From assembly GCA_025964715.1 (NCBI GenBank), contig JAOPYH010000295.1, positions 1-49,224 on the forward strand: a DNA stretch of 49,224 bases, written 5' to 3'. Below, piece after piece: positions 1 through 8,355 of this stretch (the first letter of the stretch is position 1; each line of letters begins with the position of its first letter). The DNA comes from Streptosporangiaceae bacterium (GTDB lineage: Bacteria; Actinomycetota; Actinomycetes; Streptosporangiales; Streptosporangiaceae). The translations under genes and the position numbers were made by a program. Below the pieces are notes generated by a model. The model was not told where the DNA came from. It searched no databases and saw nothing but the letters and a program-made list of their open reading frames with translations.

Positions 1-131
1 AGCACGGCCCGCGGCGCGGCGTCCAGGATGGGGATGTCGCCGGCAGCCTCACCGTAGCCGGGCAGGCCGAAGAAAGCATATGCGATGTCCAAGGGCTCGA
101 TACCCGCGTCCGCGCAGACCGAGTCGACGTC
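1..131 (-). pseudogene. Truncated BadF/BadG-type N-acetylglucosamine kinase remnant
   Basis: The minus strand reads a conserved segment (AYAFFGLPGYGE, then ILDAAPRAV) that I recognise from the actinobacterial N-acetylglucosamine kinases of the BadF/BadG/BcrA/BcrD ATPase family, which phosphorylate amino sugars salvaged from wall or chitin turnover. The gene runs off the left edge toward its C-terminus. On its upstream side homology stops near base 131, about where residue 55-60 of a normal kinase would be. The phosphate-binding N-terminus (DGGGTK motif) and the start codon are missing, and a GntR fragment on the other strand begins at once. It therefore looks like a 5'-truncated remnant. Only about 43 residues are visible, so the family call is moderate. 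Confidence 0.5.
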
Positions 132-495
132 GTGCCGGCAGGCGGACGCACGGTGGAGGGGTTCGCCGACTACGCCCTGAAGCACGGCCTGGCGACCCGC
201 AGCCGAGTGCTGGAATCGGACACCAGGCCGGCGACCGTGACTGAGGCCGAGACGCTGCACATCGGCCCGGGCGCCGCCCTGTTCGAGATGCGGCGACTGC
301 GCTTCCTTGACGGCCTCGTCGTCGTACTCGAGCACAACCGGGTGCCGCTGGCGCTCTGTCCCGCGCTGGCCGAGACCGACTTCACCGCCACGTCGCTCTA
401 CCTTCAACCAGGACGGGCGGCCGCTCGAACTGACGGTGGCGATCTACCGGGGGGACCGCTACCGCTTCCGGGCCTCCATCACCGACCGACAGTGA
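132..495 (+). pseudogene. GntR-family regulator remnant (partial UTRA domain, frameshifted)
   Basis: Residues such as ALFEMRRLRFLDG, VLEHNRVPLALCPAL and, in a second frame, QDGRPLELTVAIYRGDRYRF are typical of the UTRA effector-binding domain of GntR/HutC regulators, which often sense phosphorylated amino sugars. The winged-helix DNA-binding domain (about 70 residues) and the start of UTRA are absent. After TATSLY near base 402 the sequence jumps to the last UTRA strands (NQDGRP) in another frame. About 45 residues are thus missing internally, with a frame change. It cannot encode a working repressor. It lies head to head with the truncated kinase; kinase and GntR regulator are commonly divergent neighbours, so a deletion probably removed the shared promoter region and both N-termini. 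Confidence 0.65.
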
Positions 496-616
496 GGATG
501 TGACCCGCACCCGATCGGCGCACTCCTGCCGACCGCGTGCCCACGTTCTCGGGTCTGATACTGGCGATGGGGCGGGCTCGGCTCCATGCACGTGGGCCTT
601 CGCACCCGAACCAGAA

Positions 617-677
617 ATGACCGGCATCTGACGCCGGGCCGATGAATGCTGTTCGGCCCACGTCCGATGCCGGTCAT
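617..677. terminator. Nested inverted repeat between convergent genes
   Basis: An 11-bp perfect outer arm (ATGACCGGCAT at 617-627, ATGCCGGTCAT at 667-677) encloses a 7-bp inner arm (GGGCCGA at 636-642, TCGGCCC at 653-659) with near-matching sequence between, giving an imperfect stem of about 26 bp with a loop of about 10 nt. It sits between the GntR remnant (plus) and the acyl-CoA dehydrogenase stop (minus), as a bidirectional terminator would. There is no T-run. The rest of 496-712 shows nothing gene-like. Confidence 0.5.
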
Positions 678-712
678 GATCACAACTGAACTACCGCTGA
701 CCTGCGGGAACG

Positions 713-1942
713 CTAGCGGACGGCCAGTCCCGTGACGGCGCGGCCGATGACCAGGCGCTGCACCTCGCTGGTGCCCTCGAAGATTGTGAAGATCTTGGCG
801 TCGCGGTGCATCCGCTCGACGGGGAAGTCGCGGGTGTAGCCGTTGCCGCCGAGGATCTGAATGGCCTCGTCGGTCACCCGGACCGCGGTCTCACTGGCGT
901 AGAGCTTGGCCTGGGAGCCCTCGGCGGCCTCGAAGTCCTTGCCGTTGCGGGCCATCCACGCGGCTCGCCACACCATCAGGCGCGCGGCGTCCACGTGCAT
1001 CTTCATGTCCGCGAGCTTGAAGGCGATCGCCTGGAAATCGCCGATCTTCTTACCGAACTGCTCGCGCTCGCGCGAATAGTCACGGGCGTACTCGTACGCG
1101 GCCCTGGCGACACCGACGGCCATCGCGCCAACGGTCGGACGGGTGGTCTCGAAGGTCTTCATGGCGGCCTGGCCGGCGGCGCGCTTGCCCTCCCGCACCC
1201 GGGCGATGCGCGCGTCGAACTTCTCCTTGCCCCCGACGAGGAGGCTGCTCGGCACGCGCACGCCGTCCAGGATCACCTCGGCGGTGTGGGAGGCGCGGAT
1301 GCCGTGCTTCTTGAACTTCTGGCCCTGCGAGAGGCCGGGGGTGTTCGGCGGGATGATGAAGCTGGCCTGACCGCGGCTGCCGAGTTCCGGATGGACCGAC
1401 GCCACGACGACATGGATGTCGGCGATGCCGCCGTTGGTCGCCCAGGTCTTGGTGCCGTTGATGACCCACTCGTCGGAGGCCTCGTCGTACACCGCGCGCG
1501 TACGGATCGAGCCGATGTCACTGCCCGCGTCGGGCTCGGAGGCACAGAAGGCACCGAGCTTGACGTCATCGGCGGTGCCGAACATCTGTGGCACCCACTC
1601 GCCGACCTGCTCGGGCAGGCCGGTGGCGGCCACGGAGGCGGCCGCGAGGCCGGATCCGACAATGGACAGGCCGATGCCGGCGTCGCCCCAGAACAGCTCC
1701 TCGAAGGCCACGGGGATGCCGAGCCCGCTGGGGTCGAACCACTGCTGGGCGAAGAAGTCGAGGGAGTACAGCCCAATCTTGGCCGCCTCCTGCAGGATCG
1801 GCCAGGGGGTCTCCTCACGCTCGTCCCATTCCTGGGCGGCGGGCCGGATCACGTCCTTGGCGAACTCGTGGACCCACTGCCGGACGTCACTCACGTCCTC
1901 GCTCAGGTCAAGCGAGAACGGCGTCGTCTCACTGCTCGTCAT
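713..1942 (-). CDS. Acyl-CoA dehydrogenase
   Basis: FAD flavoenzyme of fatty-acid or branched-chain acyl-CoA beta-oxidation, introducing the alpha-beta double bond. The 409-residue length is usual for the family. Visible signatures are [10 protein letters not shown] (about 133-142, FAD/substrate site), REQFGKKI (about 293-300), and [20 protein letters not shown] followed by IFEGTSE, where Glu389 is the expected catalytic base. The ATG start at 1942 is preceded by AAAGGACGG at proper spacing; a longer upstream frame would run into the neighbouring regulator and is not credible. A palindrome resembling a TetR-type operator lies 55-71 bases upstream. The gene follows a RamB-like regulator on the same strand, which fits fatty-acid and acetate metabolism. 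The exact acyl chain specificity cannot be read. Confidence 0.9.
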   Translation of the reverse strand: MTSSETTPFSLDLSEDVSDVRQWVHEFAKDVIRPAAQEWDEREETPWPILQEAAKIGLYSLDFFAQQWFDPSGLGIPVAFEELFWGDAGIGLSIVGSGLAAASVAATGLPEQVGEWVPQMFGTADDVKLGAFCASEPDAGSDIGSIRTRAVYDEASDEWVINGTKTWATNGGIADIHVVVASVHPELGSRGQASFIIPPNTPGLSQGQKFKKHGIRASHTAEVILDGVRVPSSLLVGGKEKFDARIARVREGKRAAGQAAMKTFETTRPTVGAMAVGVARAAYEYARDYSREREQFGKKIGDFQAIAFKLADMKMHVDAARLMVWRAAWMARNGKDFEAAEGSQAKLYASETAVRVTDEAIQILGGNGYTRDFPVERMHRDAKIFTIFEGTSEVQRLVIGRAVTGLAVR

Positions 1943-1996
1943 CGTGATCCGTCCTTTCGTCGGCGTGCGCTTGTCATCTCGGGGTAGCACTGCAGA

Positions 1997-2013
1997 TGTT
2001 ACCATCGGTAACA
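1997..2013. promoter_or_regulatory. TetR-type operator-like palindrome
   Basis: TGTTACC-ATC-GGTAACA is a perfect inverted repeat with 7-bp arms and a 3-nt spacer, upstream of the acyl-CoA dehydrogenase start. Size and symmetry match operators of TetR-family repressors that respond to acyl-CoAs. No TetR gene is in this window, so the regulator would act from elsewhere. Confidence 0.55.
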
Positions 2014-2030
2014 CTCGGTCCGGCGACGCC

Positions 2031-3500
2031 CTATTGCTCGGAGTGCTTGTCCAGGAAGTTGTAGACGTCGGCGTCGTCGACGCCGGGGAAGGCTCCGGTC
2101 GGGAGCACCGACAGCACATGGGAGTGCGCTCGCGCCGACGGCCAGGCCATGCCCTCCCAGCGCTGGGCGAGCTCGACCGGCGGGCGCTGGCAGCAGTCGC
2201 CGTCCGGGCAGGCGGACTTGGCGCGGTTGCCCGTCTCGCGGCCACGGAACCAGCGCGAGTCCTCATACCGCACGCCGAGCGTGATGGCGAAGTCCCGCTC
2301 GTGGCTGGGGTCGATGTGCGACAGGCACCAGTACGTCCCCTGGGGGGTGTCGGTGTACTGGTAGTAGACGGAGAACCGGTCCGGCGCGGCGAACACCCGT
2401 CGGCCGGCCCACTCCCGGCACATCCGCTGCCCCTCGATCGCTCCGTCCTCGTCGGCCGGGAAGATCAGCCCGTCATTGGCATAGGCCTTGTAGACGGTGC
2501 CGCTCTGGTCGTTTTTGGTGAAGTGCACGAGCAGGCCCAGGTGGTGCGTGGCCATGTTGGTGAAGCGGTGCGCGGCCATCTCGTACGACACCGCGAAGAC
2601 GTCGGCGAGGTCCTCCACCGACAGCTCCCGAGCCGCCTTGGCCTCCTGCAGGTAGGGGACGACTGTGGACTCGGGCATGAGCATGGCCGCCGCGAAGTAG
2701 TTGGCCTCGACCCGCTGCCGCAGGAAGTCGGCGAAGTCGCGGGGCACGTCGTGGTGGAGGGCGATGTGCCCGAGGGTCTGCAGCAGGATGGTGCGCGGCG
2801 TGTGCATGCCGAGCTGCTCGCGCTCCAGGTAGATGCGGTTGTTGCGCAGGTCGGTGATGCAGCGTACGGACAGCGGCAGGTCGCGTACGTACCGGAGCGT
2901 GAACCCGAAATGGGTGACGAGCGACATCAGCGTGCCCTGCGACAGCGCTCCGGACCGGTAACCCACGGCGTCGAGCGTGCGCGCCGCGACCTGCTCGATC
3001 TCGCCGAAGTAGTTGCCGCGCTCGTGCATCTTGCGGCGCAGCTGGGCGTTGGCCTTCCGCGCCTCCTCCGGGCTCGCGGTGGGCTTGGTGCGGCTGCGGC
3101 GCAACTCCTCGTACAGCGCGAGAATGTGCTCGAAGACCTCGTTCGGCACGCGTACGCCAACCTTCAGGCGCGGCAGCCCCAGTGAGCGGTAGAGCGGATC
3201 ACGCTGTGCCTCCTCGAGCGCGATCTCCAGCTGCGCCCGCTTGCTCGGCGGCTGTTTCCGCAGGAGCTCCTCGACCGGAACCTCCAGCGCGGCGGCGAGA
3301 GAGCGCAGCAGGGACAGCTTCGGTTCACGCCGGCCGTTCTCCAGGAGCGACAGCTGCGACGGCGCCCTGCCGACGCGTTCGCCCAGGTCGGCAAGGGTCA
3401 GATGGCGGCTGCGACGAAGATGCCTCAGGCGCTGCCCGAACGTGACGAGATCTACGTCGCCCGGCAAGTTGAGAGGTTCTTCTTCCTGGAAGGTTGTCAC
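2031..3500 (-). CDS. RamB-like XRE regulator with ImmA/IrrE-type domain (short-chain fatty acyl regulator)
   Basis: DNA-binding regulator of 489 residues in the RamB family, which controls acetate, propionate and glyoxylate-cycle genes in actinobacteria. A Cro/cI-type helix-turn-helix occupies about residues 19-75 ([30 protein letters not shown]). The middle (about 160-290) is ImmA/IrrE-like, with [11 protein letters not shown]; its metalloprotease motif reads HIALHH, so the Glu of HExxH is Ile and proteolysis is unlikely. The C-terminal domain ends with a CPDGDCC cluster. The start is GTG at 3500. It is divergent from isocitrate lyase across 149 bases, the arrangement known for ramB and icl in mycobacteria. 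I infer that it regulates that gene and itself. Confidence 0.82.
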   Translation of the reverse strand: MTTFQEEEPLNLPGDVDLVTFGQRLRHLRRSRHLTLADLGERVGRAPSQLSLLENGRREPKLSLLRSLAAALEVPVEELLRKQPPSKRAQLEIALEEAQRDPLYRSLGLPRLKVGVRVPNEVFEHILALYEELRRSRTKPTASPEEARKANAQLRRKMHERGNYFGEIEQVAARTLDAVGYRSGALSQGTLMSLVTHFGFTLRYVRDLPLSVRCITDLRNNRIYLEREQLGMHTPRTILLQTLGHIALHHDVPRDFADFLRQRVEANYFAAAMLMPESTVVPYLQEAKAARELSVEDLADVFAVSYEMAAHRFTNMATHHLGLLVHFTKNDQSGTVYKAYANDGLIFPADEDGAIEGQRMCREWAGRRVFAAPDRFSVYYQYTDTPQGTYWCLSHIDPSHERDFAITLGVRYEDSRWFRGRETGNRAKSACPDGDCCQRPPVELAQRWEGMAWPSARAHSHVLSVLPTGAFPGVDDADVYNFLDKHSEQ

Positions 3501-3512
3501 AGGTTCATGCTA

Positions 3513-3525
3513 GCGAAACTTTTGC
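3513..3525. promoter_or_regulatory. Candidate RamB-type binding site in the ramB-like/aceA divergent region
   Basis: GCGAAACTTTTGC is a near-palindrome resembling the RamB consensus, whose core is TTTGCAAA; the neighbouring bases read CTTTTGCAGA. It lies 13 bases upstream of the regulator start and about 125 bases upstream of isocitrate lyase, suited to autoregulation and control of aceA. A TACATA hexamer at 3579-3584 could be the aceA -10 element. The match is by eye and imperfect. Confidence 0.4.
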
Positions 3526-3649
3526 AGATCTTCTTGTTACTGGCCAGTTCACTAGCGGGCTCCGTCGCGGCACACTCCTACATAAGCACTCGTTTTACCC
3601 CCGCGGCACGTCCCATCTCCCCCGGGGGACGACAGAGAAGGGCATCGGC

Positions 3650-4954
3650 ATGAGCGACAGTCGCCATAGTCAAGCTGCTGCTGAGCTGCAGCGGCAGTGG
3701 GACACCGACCCGCGGTGGAAGGGCATCGAGCGGTCCTTCACTGCCGAGGACGTCATCAGGATCCGTGGTTCGGTCCAGGAAGAGCACACGCTGGCCCGCC
3801 TCGGCGCGGAGCGACTGTGGAGCCTCCTCCACACCGAGGACTACGTCCACTCGCTCGGTGCCCTGACCGGCAACCAGGCCGTGCAGCAGGTGAAGGCCGG
3901 GCTCAAGGCCATCTACCTCTCCGGCTGGCAGGTCGCCGGCGACGCCAACCTGGCGGGCCAGACCTACCCCGACCAGAGCCTCTACCCGGCCAACTCGGTC
4001 CCGGCGGTCGTGCGGCGGATCAACAACGCGCTGCTGCGGGCCGACCAGATCCAGTGGTCCGAGGAGACTCCCGAGTCGGACTCCATCCACTGGCTCGCCC
4101 CGATCGTGGCGGACGCCGAGGCAGGTTTCGGTGGCGTGCTCAACGCCTACGAGCTCATGAAGTCCATGATCTCCTCCGGTGCCGCTGGTGTGCACTGGGA
4201 GGACCAGCTCGCGTCCGAGAAGAAGTGCGGCCACCTGGGCGGCAAGGTGCTGATCCCCACGGGCCAGCACATCAAGACCCTGAACGCGGCCCGGCTGGCG
4301 GCCGACGTGTCCGGCGTCCCGTCCCTGGTCATCGCGCGGACCGACGCACAGGCCGCGACCCTGCTGACCAGCGACGTCGACGAGCGCGACCAGGCCTTCG
4401 TGACGGGCGAGCGCTCCGCCGAGGGCTTCTACCGGGTCCGTAACGGCGTGGACGCCTGCATCGCGCGCGGTCTCGCCTACGCCCCTCACTCCGACCTGCT
4501 GTGGATGGAGACCTCGACGCCCGACCTCGAGGTGGCGCGGGAGTTCGCGGAGGCGATCAAGGCGAAGTACCCGGACCAGATGCTGTCCTACAACTGCTCG
4601 CCGTCGTTCAACTGGAAGAAGCACCTGGACGACGCGACGATCGCCAAGTTCCAGCGCGAGCTCGGCCACATGGGATACAAGTTCCAGTTCATCACCCTGG
4701 CCGGGTTCCACTCGCTCAACCACTCGATGTTCGACCTGGCCCGCGGTTACGCCGACGACGGCATGAGCGCCTACGTCGCCCTGCAGGAGCGCGAGTTCGC
4801 GGCGGAGGCCCAGGGCTACACCGCCACCCGCCACCAGCGGGAGGTCGGCACCGGCTACTTCGACCTGGTGAGCACGGCCATCGCGCCGGACTCGTCAACC
4901 ACGGCCCTCAAGGGCTCCACCGAGGACGAGCAGTTCTTCAAAGAGGCTCACTGA
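3650..4954 (+). CDS. aceA: Isocitrate lyase
   Basis: Glyoxylate-shunt enzyme splitting isocitrate into succinate and glyoxylate, needed for growth on acetate or fatty acids; cytoplasmic and normally tetrameric. The 434-residue protein carries the active-site loop KKCGHLGGK with catalytic Cys193, the metal-binding segment [13 protein letters not shown] (about 150-162), PTGQHIKTL, and the typical C-terminus [12 protein letters not shown]. The ATG at 3650 has AGAAGG upstream at good spacing; a longer frame from 3494 is open but lacks similarity to the family and overlaps the divergent regulator. It ends in a strong hairpin terminator and stands as a single gene. Control by the adjacent RamB-like protein is inferred from position. 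Confidence 0.96.
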   Translation: MSDSRHSQAAAELQRQWDTDPRWKGIERSFTAEDVIRIRGSVQEEHTLARLGAERLWSLLHTEDYVHSLGALTGNQAVQQVKAGLKAIYLSGWQVAGDANLAGQTYPDQSLYPANSVPAVVRRINNALLRADQIQWSEETPESDSIHWLAPIVADAEAGFGGVLNAYELMKSMISSGAAGVHWEDQLASEKKCGHLGGKVLIPTGQHIKTLNAARLAADVSGVPSLVIARTDAQAATLLTSDVDERDQAFVTGERSAEGFYRVRNGVDACIARGLAYAPHSDLLWMETSTPDLEVAREFAEAIKAKYPDQMLSYNCSPSFNWKKHLDDATIAKFQRELGHMGYKFQFITLAGFHSLNHSMFDLARGYADDGMSAYVALQEREFAAEAQGYTATRHQREVGTGYFDLVSTAIAPDSSTTALKGSTEDEQFFKEAH

Positions 4955-4979
4955 GAAGATCTGAGCCAGGTCATCCGAA

Positions 4980-5018
4980 GGAGCCCCCCGGTCCCGCCAA
5001 CCGGGGGGCTCCCCTTTG
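4980..5018 (+). terminator. Rho-independent-type terminator of aceA
   Basis: A perfect 12-bp stem, GGAGCCCCCCGG (4980-4991) and CCGGGGGGCTCC (5001-5012), with a 9-nt loop and a short CCTTT tail, begins 25 bases after the isocitrate lyase stop. Confidence 0.8.
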
Positions 5019-5128
5019 CTGCCCTATGGCGATTTTAACTTCATAGTGGAATTCTCTCGACATTTCCTTGATTGAGCGGCAAGGTCTGGACGTACCTTTT
5101 GCTCCTTCGATGGAGAGGAACCCCCTCC

Positions 5129-6589
5129 GTGGTATCGCGCCGCCCCTCGCGCATGCTCCCCCTCGCCGCCGCGGCAGTCAGCGTCGTCCTGTTCGCCCCG
5201 GCCGCCTCCGCCGCCCGCTCGCACGGCGCGGCCGTACAGTTCACGCCCGGCGCACCCGGTGTCGGCGACACCTACTTCCAGCTGGAGGGCAACGGCGGCT
5301 ACGACTTCCAGCACTAAGTCCTCGACTTGTCCTACGCGCCGGACACCGACCGGCTCGACGGCACCGCCGTGATCACCGCCCGGGCCACGCAGGACCTGTC
5401 CCGCTTCGACCTCGACCTGCAGAACCTCGAGGCGAGCGCGGTCACGGTCAACGGCCTGCCGGCGACGTTCGCGCACAGCGGCCAAGAGCTCCAGATCACT
5501 CCCCCGCACGGGCTGCGCAAGGGCGGGCTCTTCATCACCACGGTCCGCTACGGCGGTGTGCCGAAGACCATCGTCGGCTCGCCGGTCGTGTTCGGCTCCC
5601 CGTACGGCTTCCTGCACACGCCGGACGGCGCCTTCGTGGGGGCGGAGCCCAACGCAGCCTCGACGTGGTACCCCTCGAACGACCACCCCAGCGACAAGGC
5701 CGCCTTCACGATCCGCGTCACCGTGCCCAAGGACCTGAAGGCCGTCTCCAACGGTGTCCTGGTGTCCGAGCGGACCGCCGGCGAGAGCTCCACCTTCGTG
5801 TGGAACCAGCGCCAGCCGATGGCCACCTACCTCGCCACGGTGGACATCGGCAAGTGGGACGTCAGTCGGAGCACCACGCCCGGCGGTCTGCCGAACTACG
5901 TAGCGGTCGACCCGACCCTGCTCCAGGCCCAGCCGGACGCGGTCAAGTTCTTCACCGACACGACGGCCGAGGCCACCGACCTCTGGTCGAAGCTGTACGG
6001 GAAGTTCCCGTTCGACACGACCGGCGCGATCGCCGACGACGCGCGCTACCAGGGACGTCCGCTCGGCTTCTCGCTGGAGACCCAGACCAAGCCGGTCTAC
6101 TCCGCCGTAAGGGACACCAGCACCATCGCGCATGAGCTGGCGCACCAGTGGTTCGGCGACAGCGTGTCCGTGGCCCGCTGGAAGGACATCTGGCTGAACG
6201 AGAGCTTCGCCACCTGGACGGAGTACTACTGGAACGAAAAGCACGGTGGCCAGACCGTGCACGACCAGGTCCGTGCCGTCTACAACGCCCGGCCCTACCC
6301 CGACGCGGCGGGCCGCCCGTACTGGTCCGTGGTGATCGCCGACCCGCAGCGCGACACGATGTTCAACCCCCGGGTCTACAGCGGCGGGGCCATGGTCCTG
6401 CAGTTCCTGCGAGAGAAGATCGGCGACGAGGCGTTCTTCAAGACCCTGCGCACCTGGCACGCCGAGCACCAGTACGGCAACGGCAACACCGAGCAGTTCA
6501 CCGCGCTCGCCCAGAAGGTCTCCGGCCAGGACCTGAGCGGCTTCTTCCAGACCTGGCTGCACACCCCGGGCAAGCACCCGCTCCCCTGA
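5129..6589 (+). pseudogene. Secreted M1-family metallopeptidase interrupted by an in-frame stop
   Basis: Reading from GTG 5129 (after GAGAGGAA) gives a signal peptide (LPLAAAAVSVVLFAPAASA) and the M1 N-terminal strands, then TAA at 5315-5317 (codon 63) where relatives have Tyr in a GGYDxxHYDLxL motif. The same frame continues for 423 more codons, with zinc site HELAHQWFGD, third ligand in NESFATW, and ETQTKP in place of the usual GAMEN region, as in the secreted actinobacterial branch. Apart from the stop the frame is intact, suggesting a recent single-base nonsense change (TAC to TAA) or a sequencing error. Restart at TTG 5327 would give a protein without a signal peptide. A full product of about 486 residues would be an extracellular aminopeptidase. 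Confidence 0.85.
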
Positions 6590-6651
6590 TGCCCGCGCCC
6601 GATCAGGGCGATCCCTCGCTCCCGGCCGGGCGGCCTGAATAAGCTGTCCCC

Positions 6652-6680
6652 GACCCCCGGGTGCTCGTCGCCCGGGGGTT
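6652..6680 (+). terminator. Hairpin after the M1 peptidase gene
   Basis: ACCCCCGGG (6653-6661) pairs with CCCGGGGGT (6671-6679) around a 9-nt loop, about 63 bases after the peptidase stop and before the ABC transporter genes. There is no T-run. Confidence 0.45.
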
Positions 6681-6730
6681 CGTGCGGTGCCTCGCGGCCG
6701 GTACGCAAAGTGAGGGGGTGAATCCATCCG

Positions 6731-7534
6731 GTGGCCTATGCCTGGGTGGCCTGGTACGCGGTTCGCCGCCACGCGGCCTACCGGTTCGGAGCCCTTGCCG
6801 AGGCCGTGAGCAATACCGCCTTCGGATTCATGCGCGCCTATATCCTCATCGCGCTGTGGCACGCCCGGCCCGGGCTGGGCGGCTACGACGTCACCGACGC
6901 CGTGACCTTCTGTTTCCTGACCCAAGCGCTGATCGGGCCGATGCAGATCTTCGGAGGCATGGAGCTGACCGGCCGGATCCGCACCGGCGACGTCGCCATC
7001 GACCTGCACCGTCCGGTCGACCTGCAGGGCTGGTGGCTGGCCGACGACCTCGGCCGGGCCGCCTTCGCGCTGGCGTTCCGCGGCGGCCCGCCCTTGGTCA
7101 TCGGGGTCGTGGCCTTCGCGCTCCCCATTCCGGGGGCCGCCGCCTGGGCGGCCTTCGCGGTCGCCGTGCTGATCGGCGCGATCGTGAGTTTCGCGCTGCG
7201 CTATGTCGTCGCGCTCCTGGCCTTCTGGCTGCGTGACGACCGCGGCATCGACGCCGTGGCCGTGGTCACGAGCCTGTTCTTCTCCGGGATGATCCTCCCG
7301 CTGGTGGTGTTCCCCGGCCGGCTCGGGAGCCTGGCCCATCTCCTGCCCTGGGCGGCGCTGATCCAGGTGCCCGCGGACGTCCTCCTCGGCAAGACCGAGC
7401 ACTTCGGCCTGGCAGGCAACGCCGGCCTGCTCGCCGCGTACGGGTTCCAGGCCGCGTGGGCGGTGGTGCTGCTGACGGCGGGGCGGGCGCTGACGGCCGC
7501 CGCCCGGCACAAGCTGGTGATCCACGGTGGCTAG
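6731..7534 (+). CDS. ABC-2 type transporter permease, first subunit
   Basis: Polytopic membrane protein of 267 residues, with about six hydrophobic segments and the pattern YVVALLAFWLRDDRGIDAV...FFSGMILPLVVFPG seen in ABC-2 permeases of the PF06182/DUF990 type. These form a half-channel with a second permease and one ATPase and export small hydrophobic or cationic compounds, or lipids. The start is GTG 6731, preceded by GAGGGGGTG. Its end overlaps the next gene by 8 bases, so the two are translationally coupled, and the ATPase follows 25 bases after the second permease. The substrate is unknown; the set resembles transporters labelled viologen-exporter-like in actinobacteria and cyanobacteria. 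Confidence 0.82.
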   Translation: MAYAWVAWYAVRRHAAYRFGALAEAVSNTAFGFMRAYILIALWHARPGLGGYDVTDAVTFCFLTQALIGPMQIFGGMELTGRIRTGDVAIDLHRPVDLQGWWLADDLGRAAFALAFRGGPPLVIGVVAFALPIPGAAAWAAFAVAVLIGAIVSFALRYVVALLAFWLRDDRGIDAVAVVTSLFFSGMILPLVVFPGRLGSLAHLLPWAALIQVPADVLLGKTEHFGLAGNAGLLAAYGFQAAWAVVLLTAGRALTAAARHKLVIHGG

Positions 7535-8330
7535 CGCGCTACGCGCCTACGTCCTGCTGGCGTGGACGTGGGTACGGGCGGCCGCGCAGTACCCCGCGTC
7601 CATGGTGCTGCTCTCGCTCGCCACGGCGGCCGTCACGGCGCTGGACCTGGCCGGCATCGTGCTCCTGTTCGGGCACACTCCGCGGATCGGCGGCTTCACC
7701 GCACCCGAGGTGCTCTTCCTGTACGGCACCTCGGGTGTGGCCTTCGCCATGGCGAACATCCTGCTCGGCACCGCAGACCGCCTCGGCGAGCACGTGCGGC
7801 AGGGCACCCTCGACGCGATGCTCGTACGGCCCCTAAGCCCGCTGGTGCAGGTCGCCACCGAGGACTTCTCGCCGCGGCGGCTCGGCAAGCTCATCCCCAC
7901 GGCCTCGGTGCTGATCGTGGTCCTGCCCCGCCTGGACGTCACCTGGACACCGCTGCGGGCGGCACTCGTACCGCTGATGATCATTTCGGGCACAGTGATC
8001 TTCGCGGCGCTGTGGGTGCTCACCGCAGCCATGCAGTTCGTCGTCATCGAGGGTCATCCGGCCACCAAGGCCGTGACCTATGGGGGCGGTTTCCTGACGC
8101 AGTATCCGCTGAGCGTCTATGGCCGCGAGTTCGTACGGGGGCTGACCTTCATGGTGCCGCTCGCCTTCGTCAACTGGCAGCCGGCCCTGTACATCCTCGA
8201 CCGCCCCGATCCCCTGGGCCTGCCGGTCGCGTTCCGGTTCGCCTCACCTATCGTCGCCGCGCTGCTCTGCGGCGTGGCCGCCCTGGCCTGGCGGACCGGG
8301 CTGCGGCACTACCGCTCCACCGGAAGCTGA
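7527..8330 (+). CDS. ABC-2 type transporter permease, second subunit
   Basis: Second membrane subunit, also 267 residues, probably heterodimeric with the preceding gene, whose 3' end it overlaps by 8 bases (GTG start at 7527). It has about six hydrophobic segments and the family pattern AFAMANILLGTADRLGEHVRQGTLDAMLVRPLSPL, a cytoplasmic loop that in ABC-2 permeases contacts the ATPase, then PLSVYGREFVRGLTFMVPLAFVNW near the end, typical of PF06182 proteins. The equal length and shared architecture suggest that the two permeases arose by duplication. It is followed by an ATPase gene with its own GGGAGG ribosome-binding site. The substrate cannot be read from the sequence. Confidence 0.82.
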   Translation: MASALRAYVLLAWTWVRAAAQYPASMVLLSLATAAVTALDLAGIVLLFGHTPRIGGFTAPEVLFLYGTSGVAFAMANILLGTADRLGEHVRQGTLDAMLVRPLSPLVQVATEDFSPRRLGKLIPTASVLIVVLPRLDVTWTPLRAALVPLMIISGTVIFAALWVLTAAMQFVVIEGHPATKAVTYGGGFLTQYPLSVYGREFVRGLTFMVPLAFVNWQPALYILDRPDPLGLPVAFRFASPIVAALLCGVAALAWRTGLRHYRSTGS

Positions 8331-8355
8331 CCGGGACACAACACGGGAGGGCCCC

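Noticed and set aside
1943-2266. Longer start for the acyl-CoA dehydrogenase
   Set aside because: The extension is Arg/Ser/Thr-rich, overlaps the neighbouring gene, and a good ribosome-binding site precedes ATG 1942.
1416-3185. Long plus-strand frame opposite the acyl-CoA dehydrogenase and RamB-like genes
   Set aside because: It covers parts of two well-supported minus-strand genes and shows no recognisable protein features.
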